Shown in pieces: positions 19,125-27,424 of a DNA stretch of 64,000 nucleotides. Every line of letters starts with the position of its first letter. Within the stretch, counting starts at the first letter, position 1. Both the position numbers and the translations under genes were made by a program. The stretch lies in assembly GCF_013520985.1 (NCBI RefSeq), contig NZ_JACDTY010000016.1:1-64000 (forward strand), written 5' to 3'. The notes under the pieces are model-generated. The model made no database searches. It was not told the DNA's origin and saw only the letters and a program-made list of their open reading frames with translations. This stretch comes from Mesorhizobium neociceri. Its GTDB lineage: Bacteria > Pseudomonadota > Alphaproteobacteria > Rhizobiales > Rhizobiaceae.

Positions 19125-20180
19125 ATGAGACTGTTTTCGATGCGCGCGGTCTGGTTCGCGCTGGTGGTCGCGTGCACGGGCATCGCCGGTGCGCTCGCCG
19201 AACAGCAACCGGAAAACATCCCGCAGGAAAACAGCGACGCCATCGCCCGTACCCTGGCAGGACCCCTGCTCCAACGCCAGACAGGCACCGCGGTGGCAGA
19301 CGACAAGTTCTGGGCCTATGAGGTCGATTTCAATCTCGACGGGTTCTCCGAACTCTACGCATATGTCCCGGATCCAGCCTGCGACGGAGTAAAGTGCGGG
19401 ATTTTCCTTTTCGTGCTGGAAGGCGACAACTACCGCGAGCTTCTCGGCGACATTCCGGGCGCAAGGCTGACGCACACGGACAGGGTCGGGCTCGGCGCCT
19501 TCAAACGCAACGGCTTCATCGACCTGCAGCTCGACGAGAAGCTGTTTGGCTGGACGGGCGATCGCTATGCTGATGTTTCGACCTTCCCTGCCACGTCGCT
19601 CGACGGTGCCGCCTTCATTGCTGCCTGCCAGAAAAGCAGATCAAACGAGCAGCCCGAAGAAGGCGAGACCGAAAGGGTCGCCGGAGAATGCCAATGCCAG
19701 TTCAACCGCTTTCAGGCGATCGGCTTCACACAGGCCGACCTCGATCAATATGCGGCCTCTCTGGGCGATAAATTCGACTATCCCAGTGGCGACAAGGAAA
19801 AGGCCTGGCAGGCCATCGCCACGAACGCAAGCGATACCGCAACCGGCTGCGATATCATCGGCGGCAAAAGCCAATGGCAGCCGGCCTACTTCAACCATGG
19901 CGACCAGACGCAAGAGAAACTCGAATTCAACGAGTTCATCAGCGCCTGCCCTACGCAGGATTTCATCCTGACCAACCGCAAGATCGGCTCGCCGGATAGG
20001 GCGCTTGGACTCTGCGGCTGCCTGGCACGCGAAATGCCGACGCAAGGGATAACGCAGGCGGGGCTCGACCTGGTGACGCGCTATTACCGCGACGAAATAT
20101 CGGACAGCGATGCCGAGGCCGAAGATGCGCTGGCGATGCACGATAAGGCATCGGAAGCCTGCCTCAGTTCGTTTCCGTAG
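19125..20180 (+). CDS. Secreted hypothetical protein
   Basis: 351 residues from the ATG at 19125, 24 bp after the P450 stop; a TTG at 19104 is a less likely start. A signal peptide is evident (MRLFSMRAVWFALVVACTG, then GALAEQ). The mature region has paired cysteines (AGECQCQF, GLCGCLA, ACDGVKCG), suggesting disulphide-linked modules in the periplasm. The segment ARTLAGPLLQRQTGT resembles small secreted modules, but I do not know the family. It may be co-transcribed with the P450. Confidence 0.65.
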   Translation: MRLFSMRAVWFALVVACTGIAGALAEQQPENIPQENSDAIARTLAGPLLQRQTGTAVADDKFWAYEVDFNLDGFSELYAYVPDPACDGVKCGIFLFVLEGDNYRELLGDIPGARLTHTDRVGLGAFKRNGFIDLQLDEKLFGWTGDRYADVSTFPATSLDGAAFIAACQKSRSNEQPEEGETERVAGECQCQFNRFQAIGFTQADLDQYAASLGDKFDYPSGDKEKAWQAIATNASDTATGCDIIGGKSQWQPAYFNHGDQTQEKLEFNEFISACPTQDFILTNRKIGSPDRALGLCGCLAREMPTQGITQAGLDLVTRYYRDEISDSDAEAEDALAMHDKASEACLSSFP

Positions 20181-20210
20181 TAGTCATATTCACGCGGCGC
20201 CATCCCTGGT

Positions 20211-20513
20211 TCAATCCTCGTCGGGGAGTTCGAGCGTACGTCCGGCGTAGAGAATCCGCAGGATGATCACGGTATCTCCGGTGACTTCAAATGCAATGGT
20301 AGCACGACGGCGCCAGCCAACGGTGCGCAAGCCTAGAGCAATCTCGTCATGACGTGTGCCCCGCTCGGGAAATGTCTCGAAGCTCAGGCAATAGTCGACA
20401 ATACGTCCGACAAAATTCAGCGCCGTATTGACGCCCGCCTTTGGTGCTAATTCGGCCAGCAACTCGGCAATGTCTTGTTGTGCCGCGGCGTGAAACCTTA
20501 CCCGGTATTTCAT
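20211..20513 (-). CDS. parE: ParE/RelE-family toxin
   Basis: 100 residues, the typical size of the family. The N-terminal KYRVRFHAAAQQDIAELLAE and the central PERGTRHDEIALGLRTVGWR followed by a C-terminal ILRILYAGR are standard ParE features. ParE toxins poison DNA gyrase, whereas RelE relatives cut mRNA; the ParD-type partner favours ParE. Its ATG overlaps the antitoxin stop by 4 bp, so translation is coupled. Confidence 0.88.
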   Translation of the reverse strand: MKYRVRFHAAAQQDIAELLAELAPKAGVNTALNFVGRIVDYCLSFETFPERGTRHDEIALGLRTVGWRRRATIAFEVTGDTVIILRILYAGRTLELPDED

Positions 20514-20800
20514 GCACCAGTGCGCGGCTTGGCAGTGACTTTTCGAGCGTAGTCCGAAAGGTTTTTGCGCACCTCTTCTGCCGTCAGCAGCCGTTCCGGG
20601 TGCGCGCGGGCATCCTCAAGGGTCGGCACCACTTCCTCCAGCAACCAACGCTGCATAGCCGAATCCCGCGCAGCCAGGGTGCGCAGGCCATCACGGATAA
20701 CTTCGCTTTCGCTGGCATATTTGCCTGAGGAAACCTTATCCTTCACCATCTGCGCGAGGTCGTGCGGCAGGGTGATGGTCAGCGGCTGGGTCGTTCGCAT
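20510..20800 (-). CDS. parD: ParD-family antitoxin
   Basis: 96 residues. The N-terminus (QPLTITLPHDLAQMVKDKVS, then YASESEVIRDGLRTL) is a ribbon-helix-helix DNA-binding domain. The C-terminal half is charged and probably disordered until bound to the toxin. As in other parDE modules it should repress its own operon through the palindromes at 20824-20860, more strongly when complexed with ParE. It is first in the operon. Confidence 0.9.
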   Translation of the reverse strand: MRTTQPLTITLPHDLAQMVKDKVSSGKYASESEVIRDGLRTLAARDSAMQRWLLEEVVPTLEDARAHPERLLTAEEVRKNLSDYARKVTAKPRTGA

Positions 20801-20823
20801 GGTTGCATCCTTCCGGTCCCTAA

Positions 20824-20860
20824 CACTATAACATAGTGTATGACTAAGTCATACACTATG
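20824..20860. promoter_or_regulatory. Nested palindromic operator of parDE
   Basis: The 13 bases 20832-20844 are perfectly complementary to 20848-20860 around TAA. A second, overlapping pair, CACTAT (20824-20829) and ATAGTG (20833-20838), makes three spaced CACTAT/ATAGTG half-sites. The element starts 24 bp upstream of the antitoxin start codon, where a ribbon-helix-helix autorepressor is expected to bind. Confidence 0.75.
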
Positions 20861-20901
20861 CCGAGATTGGATCGCTGGACCAGAGCGCTTGCACCGCGAA
20901 A

Positions 20902-21249
20902 TCAGAGCTTGATCACATACTCCTTGCGAGTCGTTTCAAGCACCTCCCAGCTACCTCTAAAGCCGGGCCTGAGCACAAAACTGTCGCCGGCGCGCACCGT
21001 GCGCGCCTCGCCGCCATCCTCGGCCACCACCGAGACGCCGGACAGGATGTGGCAGAACTCCCATTCGTCATAGACGATGCGCCATTTGCCCGGCGTCGCT
21101 TCCCAGATCCCGGCATAGAGGCCGCCGTCACGCTCCTCGACATTCCATGTGCGGAATTTTGGATCGCCCGCAATCAGGCGGTCCGGCGCCGGTGCGCCAT
21201 GTTCGGCGTCGACGCTGTCGGTCGATATGGTCAGGTAATGCGCGGACAA
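20902..21249 (-). CDS. Cupin-domain protein (DUF861 type)
   Basis: 115 residues using a TTG start at 21249, chosen because GGAGG stands six bases upstream (AATTC plus one); longer in-frame starts run into a repeat. The cupin barrel is shown by KWRIVYDEWEFCHILSGV, whose E-F-C-H-I-L-S-G segment is the DUF861/EutQ-like signature, and by VRAGDSFVLRPGFRGSWEV. Such proteins bind small acids or ureido compounds; the substrate is unknown. It lies downstream of metY on the same strand with a short palindromic repeat between. Confidence 0.75.
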   Translation of the reverse strand: MSAHYLTISTDSVDAEHGAPAPDRLIAGDPKFRTWNVEERDGGLYAGIWEATPGKWRIVYDEWEFCHILSGVSVVAEDGGEARTVRAGDSFVLRPGFRGSWEVLETTRKEYVIKL

Positions 21250-21312
21250 GAATTTCCTCCCTGACAGAGCTGGTTTGCGCCGGCTCAACCCCCACCCCGG
21301 CGCTGTGCGCCG

Positions 21313-21335
21313 ACCCTCCCCACAAGGGGGAGGGT
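21313..21335. repeat. Short palindromic element
   Basis: ACCCTCCCC and GGGGAGGGT make a hairpin in the gap between metY and the cupin gene. It is preceded by CCCCACCCCGGCGC, a partial copy of the larger elements at 7624, 28011 and 30081. Confidence 0.65.
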
Positions 21336-21341
21336 AAAAGA

Positions 21342-22622
21342 TCAAACCTTGGCCAGGGCCTGTTCCAGATCGGCGACGATGTCGTTGACATCCTCGATGC
21401 CGATCGAAAGCCGGACCGTGTCCGGTCCCGCACCCGCCTTGACCTTCTGCTCGTCGGAAAGCTGGCGGTGCGTGGTCGAGGCCGGGTGGATGACCAGCGA
21501 CTTGGTGTCGCCGACATTGGCGAGGTGCGAGAACAGTTCGAGCGCCTCGACGAACTTGACACCGGCCTGGTAGCCGCCCTTCAGGCCGAAGGTGAAGACA
21601 GCGCCGGCGCCGAGCGGCGAGTACTTCTTCTGCAGCGCGTTGTTCTTGTCGCTGGGCAGGCCGGGATAATTCACCCAGGCGACCTTGGGATGATTGGATA
21701 GCCAGCCGGCGACGGTGACCGCATTGTCGCAGTGGCGCTGCATCCTGAGTGGCAAGGTTTCCAGGCCGGTGAGGATCAGGAAGGCGTTGAAGGGCGAAAT
21801 CGCCGGGCCGATGTCGCGCAGCCCAAGCACGCGCGCGCCGATGGCAAAGGCGAAGTTGCCGAAGGTTTCGTGCAGGACGATGCCGCCATATTCGGGGCGC
21901 GGTTCCGACAGCATCGGATATTTGCCCGATTTCGACCAGTCGAAGGTGCCGCCGTCGACAATGGCGCCGCCGATCGAATTGCCGTGGCCGCCGATGAACT
22001 TGGTCAGCGAATGGACGACGATGTCGGCGCCGTGCTCAATCGGCCGCACCAGATAGGGCGAGGCCAGCGTGTTGTCGACGATCAGCGGCAGGCCATGCTT
22101 GCGGGCGATGTCGCCGATCTTCTCGATGTCGACAAATTCGCCGCCCGGATTGGCCAGGCTCTCGATGAAGATCGCCTTTGTCTTGTCGTCGATCTGGCTC
22201 TCGAAGGTCGAGATGTCGTTGGTATCGGCCCAGCGTACCTGCCAGTCGAAATTCTTGAAAGCGTGGCCGAACTGGTTGATCGAGCCGCCGTAAAGCCTTG
22301 TCGCGGCGACGAAATTGTCGCCGGGTCGCATGAGATTGTGGAACACCAGAACCTGCGCGGCATGGCCGGAGGCGACGGCGAGTGCGGCCGTGCCGCCTTC
22401 AAGCGCCGCGATCCGCTCCTCCAGCACCGCCTGGGTCGGGTTCATGATGCGGGTGTAGATGTTGCCGAACGCCTTCAGCCCGAACAGCGAGGCGGCATGA
22501 TCGGCATCGTCGAAGACGAAGGAGGTTGTCTGATAGATCGGCGTGGCGCGCGCACCCGTCGCCGGGTCTGGCTTGGCGCCGGCATGGACGGCGAGCGTGC
22601 TGAAACCGGGCGTACGGGTCAT
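21342..22622 (-). CDS. metY: O-acetylhomoserine sulfhydrylase / aminocarboxypropyltransferase
   Basis: 426 residues from the ATG at 22622, which follows AGGGAGG; an in-frame ATG 69 bp upstream is unlikely. This PLP enzyme makes homocysteine from O-acetylhomoserine and sulphide in methionine synthesis. The Cys/Met metabolism signature VVHSLTKFIGGHGNSIGG contains the PLP lysine. The N-terminal STLAVHAGAKPD, the long-form length (over 420 residues) and the YTRIMNPTQAVLEERIAALE region match MetY rather than cystathionine enzymes. Confidence 0.93.
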   Translation of the reverse strand: MTRTPGFSTLAVHAGAKPDPATGARATPIYQTTSFVFDDADHAASLFGLKAFGNIYTRIMNPTQAVLEERIAALEGGTAALAVASGHAAQVLVFHNLMRPGDNFVAATRLYGGSINQFGHAFKNFDWQVRWADTNDISTFESQIDDKTKAIFIESLANPGGEFVDIEKIGDIARKHGLPLIVDNTLASPYLVRPIEHGADIVVHSLTKFIGGHGNSIGGAIVDGGTFDWSKSGKYPMLSEPRPEYGGIVLHETFGNFAFAIGARVLGLRDIGPAISPFNAFLILTGLETLPLRMQRHCDNAVTVAGWLSNHPKVAWVNYPGLPSDKNNALQKKYSPLGAGAVFTFGLKGGYQAGVKFVEALELFSHLANVGDTKSLVIHPASTTHRQLSDEQKVKAGAGPDTVRLSIGIEDVNDIVADLEQALAKV

Positions 22623-22791
22623 CGAAACCTCCCTTTCTGAAAACTTCTGAAATCGCCGGGCATTGTTGGCGAAGCCCGGGCGCGAAAGCAAAGAAGAAAA
22701 TACCTTTCGGCGGACGATCTACGATCAACGCGCTAGGAAATCCATTTCTTCCCGGAATAATCTTGCGCCTACGGCGCTTCGGCGACATGCG

Positions 22792-23313
22792 TCATTTCTG
22801 GCGCACGCCGAAGCTCTGGAATCCCGAGCGCATCAGCGGCTTTTTCGACGATAGAACCCCTGAATTGACGCCGGTCCAGCCGATCTCGCCGGACAGCTTG
22901 CCGTATTCGATCTTGGGGCAGCGGTTCATCACCACCTTGATGCCGGCCGCCTCGGCGCGCGCGGCGGCCTCTTCATTGCGCACGCCAAGCTGCATCCAGA
23001 CGACCTTCGGCAAGGGATCGAGCTTCAGCACCGCATCGACAATGCCGGGCACCGCTGCCGAGGCGCGAAAGATGTCGACCATGTCGACCGGCTCCGGCAG
23101 ATCGGCAAGGCTGGCATACGTCATGCGGCCGAGGATTTCCTTGCCGGCCTGCCCAGGATTGATCGGGAACACCAAAAAGCCCTTGGCCAGCAGATATTTC
23201 AGCACGAAAAAGCTTGGCCTGACGTCATTGGCCGACGCGCCGACCATGGCGATGGTCTTCACCGAATTGAGGATGCCGCCGATATAGGCATTGTCGTAGG
23301 CGTCGTGGTTCAT
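22792..23313 (-). CDS. CoA-binding domain protein (YccU-like)
   Basis: 173 residues, one Rossmann-like CoA-binding domain. TIAMVGASANDVRPSFFVLKYL binds the nucleotide and VFPINPGQAGKEILG is the second family motif; MQLGVRNEEAAARAEAAGIKVVMNRCPKIEY closes the domain. Stand-alone members have no firm function. Its start overlaps the stop of the GNAT gene upstream by 4 bp, so the two are coupled. Confidence 0.88.
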   Translation of the reverse strand: MNHDAYDNAYIGGILNSVKTIAMVGASANDVRPSFFVLKYLLAKGFLVFPINPGQAGKEILGRMTYASLADLPEPVDMVDIFRASAAVPGIVDAVLKLDPLPKVVWMQLGVRNEEAAARAEAAGIKVVMNRCPKIEYGKLSGEIGWTGVNSGVLSSKKPLMRSGFQSFGVRQK

Positions 23314-24068
23314 GCGGCAATTGCCTTCCTGCGGTAGTGATAGCGGTAGAGTTCCTGGGTAAACCCAAGCGAGGCGTAGAGCGCGCGGCCCGGCGCGTTG
23401 TCCGCAACGACCTGCAGGCAGGCCGCTGTGGCGCCGGCACGCCGCGCCCAGCCGATCAGGCTGCCGACCGTCTTGCGACCGAGGCCCTGCTGCCGAAACC
23501 GGCTGTCGGTCTCGACCGACTCCACCACAAGCAGCCCATCGCGGATGACGCCATAGGCCAAGGCGGCAATTTCGCTGTCGCGCTCGCAGGACACGAACGC
23601 CTTGTCGCCGACGATCAGCCCAGGCATTTCGCGAAAAACGCGGCGATCCGTGTCGTCATAAGCGCCCATGCGGAATCGCGCCGCGAACCAGTCCTCATCA
23701 GGCGTAGGCGAAACGGTGACGTGCTCGTCGCTGACATCAGCCAGCTCGTCGATCGCGCCGTAGAGATGAATGGTTCCGCCTTCGAGGTCGTAGCCTTGGC
23801 GGTCGAGGAGCGCGTCCATCTCGGCGGCGATGTCGGCAACCCGAAACAGCGGCGTCTGGCCATGGCCGGCATAGAATGCCTCGGCCGCCTCAAGCACCTT
23901 GTCAGGCGCACAGCGTCGGCCGCGCAAGGGATTGACCGAGTTGCTGCGGCGGATCCGGCCGCCGGAGCGCCTGAGCAGCCAGCCGTCGACTTCTGTCTCG
24001 ACGGCTGCGGGCCAGGCTTCGCGGCAAGCCTGTTCGCTCCGCCAGTTCAGATCGTCGACGTCGTTCAT
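23310..24068 (-). CDS. GNAT-family N-acetyltransferase
   Basis: 252 residues from the ATG at 24068; a GTG at 24074 is also possible. The C-terminal GNAT fold shows the acetyl-CoA loop (SRFRQQGLGRKTVGSLIGWA) and the following ALYASLGFTQELYRYHYR. The N-terminal half (DGWLLRRSGGRIRRSNSVNPL) is typical of GNAT proteins with a duplicated or extended N-domain. The substrate is unknown. It is packed between the ATPase gene upstream and the CoA-binding gene downstream, probably one operon. Confidence 0.85.
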   Translation of the reverse strand: MNDVDDLNWRSEQACREAWPAAVETEVDGWLLRRSGGRIRRSNSVNPLRGRRCAPDKVLEAAEAFYAGHGQTPLFRVADIAAEMDALLDRQGYDLEGGTIHLYGAIDELADVSDEHVTVSPTPDEDWFAARFRMGAYDDTDRRVFREMPGLIVGDKAFVSCERDSEIAALAYGVIRDGLLVVESVETDSRFRQQGLGRKTVGSLIGWARRAGATAACLQVVADNAPGRALYASLGFTQELYRYHYRRKAIAA

Positions 24069-24075
24069 CTGCACA

Positions 24076-24852
24076 TCACTCTTCGTCTTCCCGCAGCGCC
24101 TCTTCCATAAACGCCTGCGGGTCGGTGCAGAAGTCGCGCATCATGCGAAAATGATCGGTGTCGCTGAAATCTGTGGGGTCGAGGCCGAAGCGGCTGATGC
24201 GAAACAGCCGCGCGCCGGGACAAGCCATCAGCAGCGGCGAGTGCGTGGCCATGATCACTTGCGCGGTGCCCGACTGGTCCATGCGCCGCAGCATCTTGAG
24301 CAATTCGATCTGGCGCGACGGCGACAGCGCGCTTTCGGGCTCGTCGAGGATATAGATGCCTTGCCGGCGACAGCGCTCCTCGAAAAAGCGGATGAACCCC
24401 TCGCCGTGCGACCACGACAAAAAGTCCGGCGGCGTCCCGCCGGACTCCCTTGCCGCCTCGTCGAGGTAACGGGCAACGGAATAGAAGGATTCAGCGCGGA
24501 AGAACCAACCGGCGGTAACCTTCGGCAGCCAGTGGCAACGAAAACTATTGGCCAGCCCGGCACCGCTGTTGTCGATGGCACGAGAATGGTCGACCGGCCG
24601 ATAGCCCTTGCCGCCGCCGGCCTCATCGTAGCCGGCCAGAGCGCCGATGGCTTCCAGCAGCGTGGATTTTCCGGTGCCGTTTTCACCGACAATGATGGTG
24701 ATCGGCGTGGTGAATTCGAGCTCGAATTCGCGGCCGCGAAACAGCGGCAGGTTCCAGGGGTATTTTTCCCAATCCTCGACCCGAGTCGGTTCGAGCAGGA
24801 TGCGCTTGAGATAAGGCGCCTTCAGCCGCGTCAGTTGCTTGCGATAGGCCAT
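24076..24852 (-). CDS. Stand-alone ABC-type ATPase (AAA_21/COG3910-like)
   Basis: 258 residues. Walker A is VGENGTGKST (about residues 54-63), a signature-like SWSHGEGF precedes Walker B (YILDEPESALSP), and the switch His is in ATHSPLLMA. It lacks membrane segments and a transporter context, so it is one of the soluble predicted ATPases related to RecF/SMC-like heads. Its role is unknown. It is first of a compact run ATPase-GNAT-CoA-binding protein. Confidence 0.85.
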   Translation of the reverse strand: MAYRKQLTRLKAPYLKRILLEPTRVEDWEKYPWNLPLFRGREFELEFTTPITIIVGENGTGKSTLLEAIGALAGYDEAGGGKGYRPVDHSRAIDNSGAGLANSFRCHWLPKVTAGWFFRAESFYSVARYLDEAARESGGTPPDFLSWSHGEGFIRFFEERCRRQGIYILDEPESALSPSRQIELLKMLRRMDQSGTAQVIMATHSPLLMACPGARLFRISRFGLDPTDFSDTDHFRMMRDFCTDPQAFMEEALREDEE

Positions 24853-24861
24853 TCGGACCGA

Positions 24862-25284
24862 TCAGCCCGGCAGCGAGATGGTGCCGTCTTCCGCGATCGG
24901 AAAGGCCGGATTGTGCGCGACTTCCCAGACATGGCCATCGGCATCGGCGAAATAACCGTACCACCCGCCCCAGAAGGCGCGCCCTGCCGGCTTGACGATC
25001 CTGCCGCCGGCTTTTTCCGCCATGGCGAGCACCTCGTCGACTTCGGCGTCGGAGCGGGTGTTGTAGGCGAGGTAGACCGCCGACGGCGCCTTGGCGAAGG
25101 TGACGCCTGAATCTTCTTCGGCGCTTTCGCGCGGAAACAGACCGAGAATGACGCCGCCCATTTGGAAGAAAGCGACGCCGTCGGTGATGCCGGCATGACG
25201 CTTCAGACCCATTGCCTCGTAGAAGCGCACGGCGCGCTCGAGATCGTCGGTGGCGATGGTGATGATCGAGATGCGGGGTTCCAT
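24862..25284 (-). CDS. VOC-family (glyoxalase/bleomycin-resistance fold) protein
   Basis: 140 residues with one vicinal-oxygen-chelate domain: an N-terminal RISIITIATDDLERAVRFYEAMGL and a C-terminal WGGWYGYFADADGHVWEVAHNP, which carries the last metal-ligand Glu. A histidine ligand is not at the usual N-terminal position (ITIATDD), so metal binding is uncertain. It lies 9 bp upstream of the ATPase start and 12 bp downstream of the hydratase gene. Confidence 0.88.
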   Translation of the reverse strand: MEPRISIITIATDDLERAVRFYEAMGLKRHAGITDGVAFFQMGGVILGLFPRESAEEDSGVTFAKAPSAVYLAYNTRSDAEVDEVLAMAEKAGGRIVKPAGRAFWGGWYGYFADADGHVWEVAHNPAFPIAEDGTISLPG

Positions 25285-25296
25285 GGGTCGAAAAAC

Positions 25297-26118
25297 CTAT
25301 TCCTCCGACCATTCCGGCTTGCGCTTGCCGATAAAGGCGCCGATGCCTTCTTCCGCATCGCGCGCCAGCATGTTCTCGACCATGATGCGGCCGGTATAGG
25401 CGTAGGCGTCGGCCAGCCCCATCTCGGCCTGCGCGTAAAAGGCTTCCTTGCCGGTCTTGATCACCAAAGATGATTTGGAAGCAATGGTTTGCGCGTATTT
25501 GGTGACTATCTGATTCAAATATTCGCGCGGCACGACGCGGTTGACCAGGCCGAACTCCTTGGCCGTTGCCGCATCGATGGTCTCGCCGGTCAGAAGCATC
25601 TCCATGGCGTGCTTGCGCGACACGTTGCGCGACAGCGCCACCATCGGCGTCGAGCAGAACAGGCCGATATTGACGCCCGGCGTGCAGAAAGTGGCCTCAT
25701 GCGAGGCAATGGCGAGGTCGCAGCTGGCGACCAGCTGCAGCCCGGCGGCGGTGGCAAGACCATCGACTTCGGCGATCACCGGGAGTGGATGGCGTACAAT
25801 CTGCTGCATCAGGGCCGTGCAGGCCGAAAATGTCTGCTCGAAGAACGCCTTGCCCTTATCCGCGTCGGCACGCCGTGCGGTCAGTTCCTTGAGGTCATGG
25901 CCGGCACAGAAAACCTTTCCGGCCGCTGCCAGGACGATGACACGAACGGATTTATTCGCCTTGGCGTCCTCGAGTTCGGCACTCAGCGCCGCCATGACGG
26001 CAAGCGACAAGGCATTGGCGGGCGGGTTGGCGAGCGTCAGGCGCAGCACGCCCTTGTCCAGCCGGGCGATGACCGGCCCATCTATGGCAGCAGGTTTGAT
26101 GGCAAGGATTTCGGCCAT
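25297..26118 (-). CDS. Enoyl-CoA hydratase/isomerase family protein
   Basis: 273 residues of the crotonase fold. The oxyanion-hole segments are FCAGHDLKELTA and AAGLQLVASCDLAIASHEA, and the catalytic region reads FCTPGVNIGLFCSTPMVALS. The extra length at the N-terminus and the ACTALMQQIVRHPLPVIAEV segment are common in ECHDC3-like hydratases. It acts on acyl-CoA substrates of unknown chain. It heads the minus-strand run of closely spaced genes down to 22792 and is divergent from the thioesterase gene. Confidence 0.9.
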   Translation of the reverse strand: MAEILAIKPAAIDGPVIARLDKGVLRLTLANPPANALSLAVMAALSAELEDAKANKSVRVIVLAAAGKVFCAGHDLKELTARRADADKGKAFFEQTFSACTALMQQIVRHPLPVIAEVDGLATAAGLQLVASCDLAIASHEATFCTPGVNIGLFCSTPMVALSRNVSRKHAMEMLLTGETIDAATAKEFGLVNRVVPREYLNQIVTKYAQTIASKSSLVIKTGKEAFYAQAEMGLADAYAYTGRIMVENMLARDAEEGIGAFIGKRKPEWSEE

Positions 26119-26270
26119 GATAGGTCTCCGCGATTCCGCTGGGCTCCGCCAGACTATCTAATATCGGATCGGGTTTCATCAACACCCATCGCTTGCGCCA
26201 GAAAGGTGAAGGTGTTGCCAGAAACGCGCCATTGCGTTCATACAGGCCCGGCATAGAACGAGAGACCGAC

Positions 26271-26735
26271 ATGCCCGCCCAGGACAATCTCAAGCCGGTA
26301 CTGACGGCGACCGAAGTCAATGCGCTGATGGCCAGCGTCTACCCGCAGCTCAACGACGAATTCACTTCATACGAGGCGCTTGACGTATTCCCTGGCGGCT
26401 GCACGGTGCGGCTCAACGCCAACGAACGGCATTTGCGTCCCGGCGGCACGGTATCGGGGCCGTCATTGTTCACGCTGGCCGACATTGGCGGCTATGCCTG
26501 CGTGCTCAGCCATGCCGGGCCGGACGCGCTCTCGGTCACCACCAACCTCAACATCAATTTCATGCGCAAGGCCGAGGCCGGGCCGATCGACGGCCATTGC
26601 CGCATTCTGAAGCTGGGCAAGAGCCTGATGGTGTTCGATATCGACATCGTCGCCGGACCGGAGGGACACACGGTAGCCCATGCCACAGGCACCTATTCGA
26701 TCCCGCCGAAACGAGCGGACAATGTGGTAAAATAA
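26271..26735 (+). CDS. PaaI-family hotdog thioesterase
   Basis: 154 residues from the ATG at 26271. A single hotdog domain is marked by NERHLRPGGTVSGPSLFTLADIGGYACVLSHAG, in which the Asp of LAD lies at the expected catalytic helix, and by TTNLNINFMRKAEAGPI. Members hydrolyse aryl- or short acyl-CoA thioesters. It is divergent from the enoyl-CoA hydratase gene, which supports a role in acyl-CoA catabolism. It ends about 60 bp before the rplM promoter. Confidence 0.85.
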   Translation: MPAQDNLKPVLTATEVNALMASVYPQLNDEFTSYEALDVFPGGCTVRLNANERHLRPGGTVSGPSLFTLADIGGYACVLSHAGPDALSVTTNLNINFMRKAEAGPIDGHCRILKLGKSLMVFDIDIVAGPEGHTVAHATGTYSIPPKRADNVVK

Positions 26736-26797
26736 TACCTTTTTACTAAGCCATTGTTTTTTCTATACTTTGTGCGCTAACGCGCTTTTCCTGCGCC

Positions 26798-26826
26798 TTG
26801 ACGCGTAAAGTCCCCTCGCCTATAAG
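26798..26826 (+). promoter_or_regulatory. Sigma70-type promoter of rplM-rpsI
   Basis: TTGACG (26798-26803), a 17-bp spacer and TATAAG (26821-26826) form a near-consensus promoter. The transcript would carry a leader of about 125 nt that contains a GGCCGCCGTTTTGTTATTGGCGGC hairpin-forming segment around 26850-26877, shown here only by its arms GCCGCC and GGCGGC. Whether the leader binds L13 or another ribosomal protein is unknown. Confidence 0.65.
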
Positions 26827-26958
26827 CCCTCCCGAAGCAGCGGCCCGCAAAGGCCGCCGTTTTGTTATTGGCGGCGGGCAAGCGCTTTTCGCCAATCCAA
26901 GCAACAAGAAACGCCTTCTCCATCATTTGGGGTAGGTCCAAACCGAAAGCAGAAATCC

Positions 26959-27423
26959 ATGGCAACCTTTTCGCAGAAGCCTGCGGATGTGGTGAAGAAG
27001 TGGGTGCTGATCGACGCCGAGGGTCTCGTCGTCGGCCGTCTCGCCACTGTCATCGCCAATCATCTTCGCGGCAAACACAAGCCCACCTTCACCCCTCATG
27101 TCGACGACGGCGATAACGTCATCGTCATCAACGCCGACAAGGTGGTGTTCACCGGCAAGAAGTTCACCGACAAGGTCTATTACTGGCACACCGGTCACCC
27201 CGGCGGCATCAAGGAGCGCACCGCGCGCCAGTTGCTCGAGGGCCGTTTCCCCGAGCGTGTCGTCGAGAAGGCCGTCGAACGCATGATCCCGCGCGGGCCC
27301 CTCGGCCGTCGCCAGATGAAGAACCTCCGCGTCTATGCAGGCACGGAACATCCGCATGTCGCCCAGCAGCCCGTCACCCTCGACGTCGGCGCGCTGAACG
27401 CCAAGAACAAGAAGGTTGCATAA
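26959..27423 (+). CDS. rplM: 50S ribosomal protein L13
   Basis: 154 residues, the usual alphaproteobacterial length. Family marks are KWVLIDAEGLVVGRLAT, YYWHTGHPGGIKERTARQLL and the signature GMLP-like segment here seen as RMIPRGPLGRRQMKNLRVYAG. L13 is an early assembly protein of the large subunit. It shares an operon with rpsI, whose start codon lies one base after the rplM stop. Confidence 0.98.
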   Translation: MATFSQKPADVVKKWVLIDAEGLVVGRLATVIANHLRGKHKPTFTPHVDDGDNVIVINADKVVFTGKKFTDKVYYWHTGHPGGIKERTARQLLEGRFPERVVEKAVERMIPRGPLGRRQMKNLRVYAGTEHPHVAQQPVTLDVGALNAKNKKVA

Positions 27424-27424
27424 G

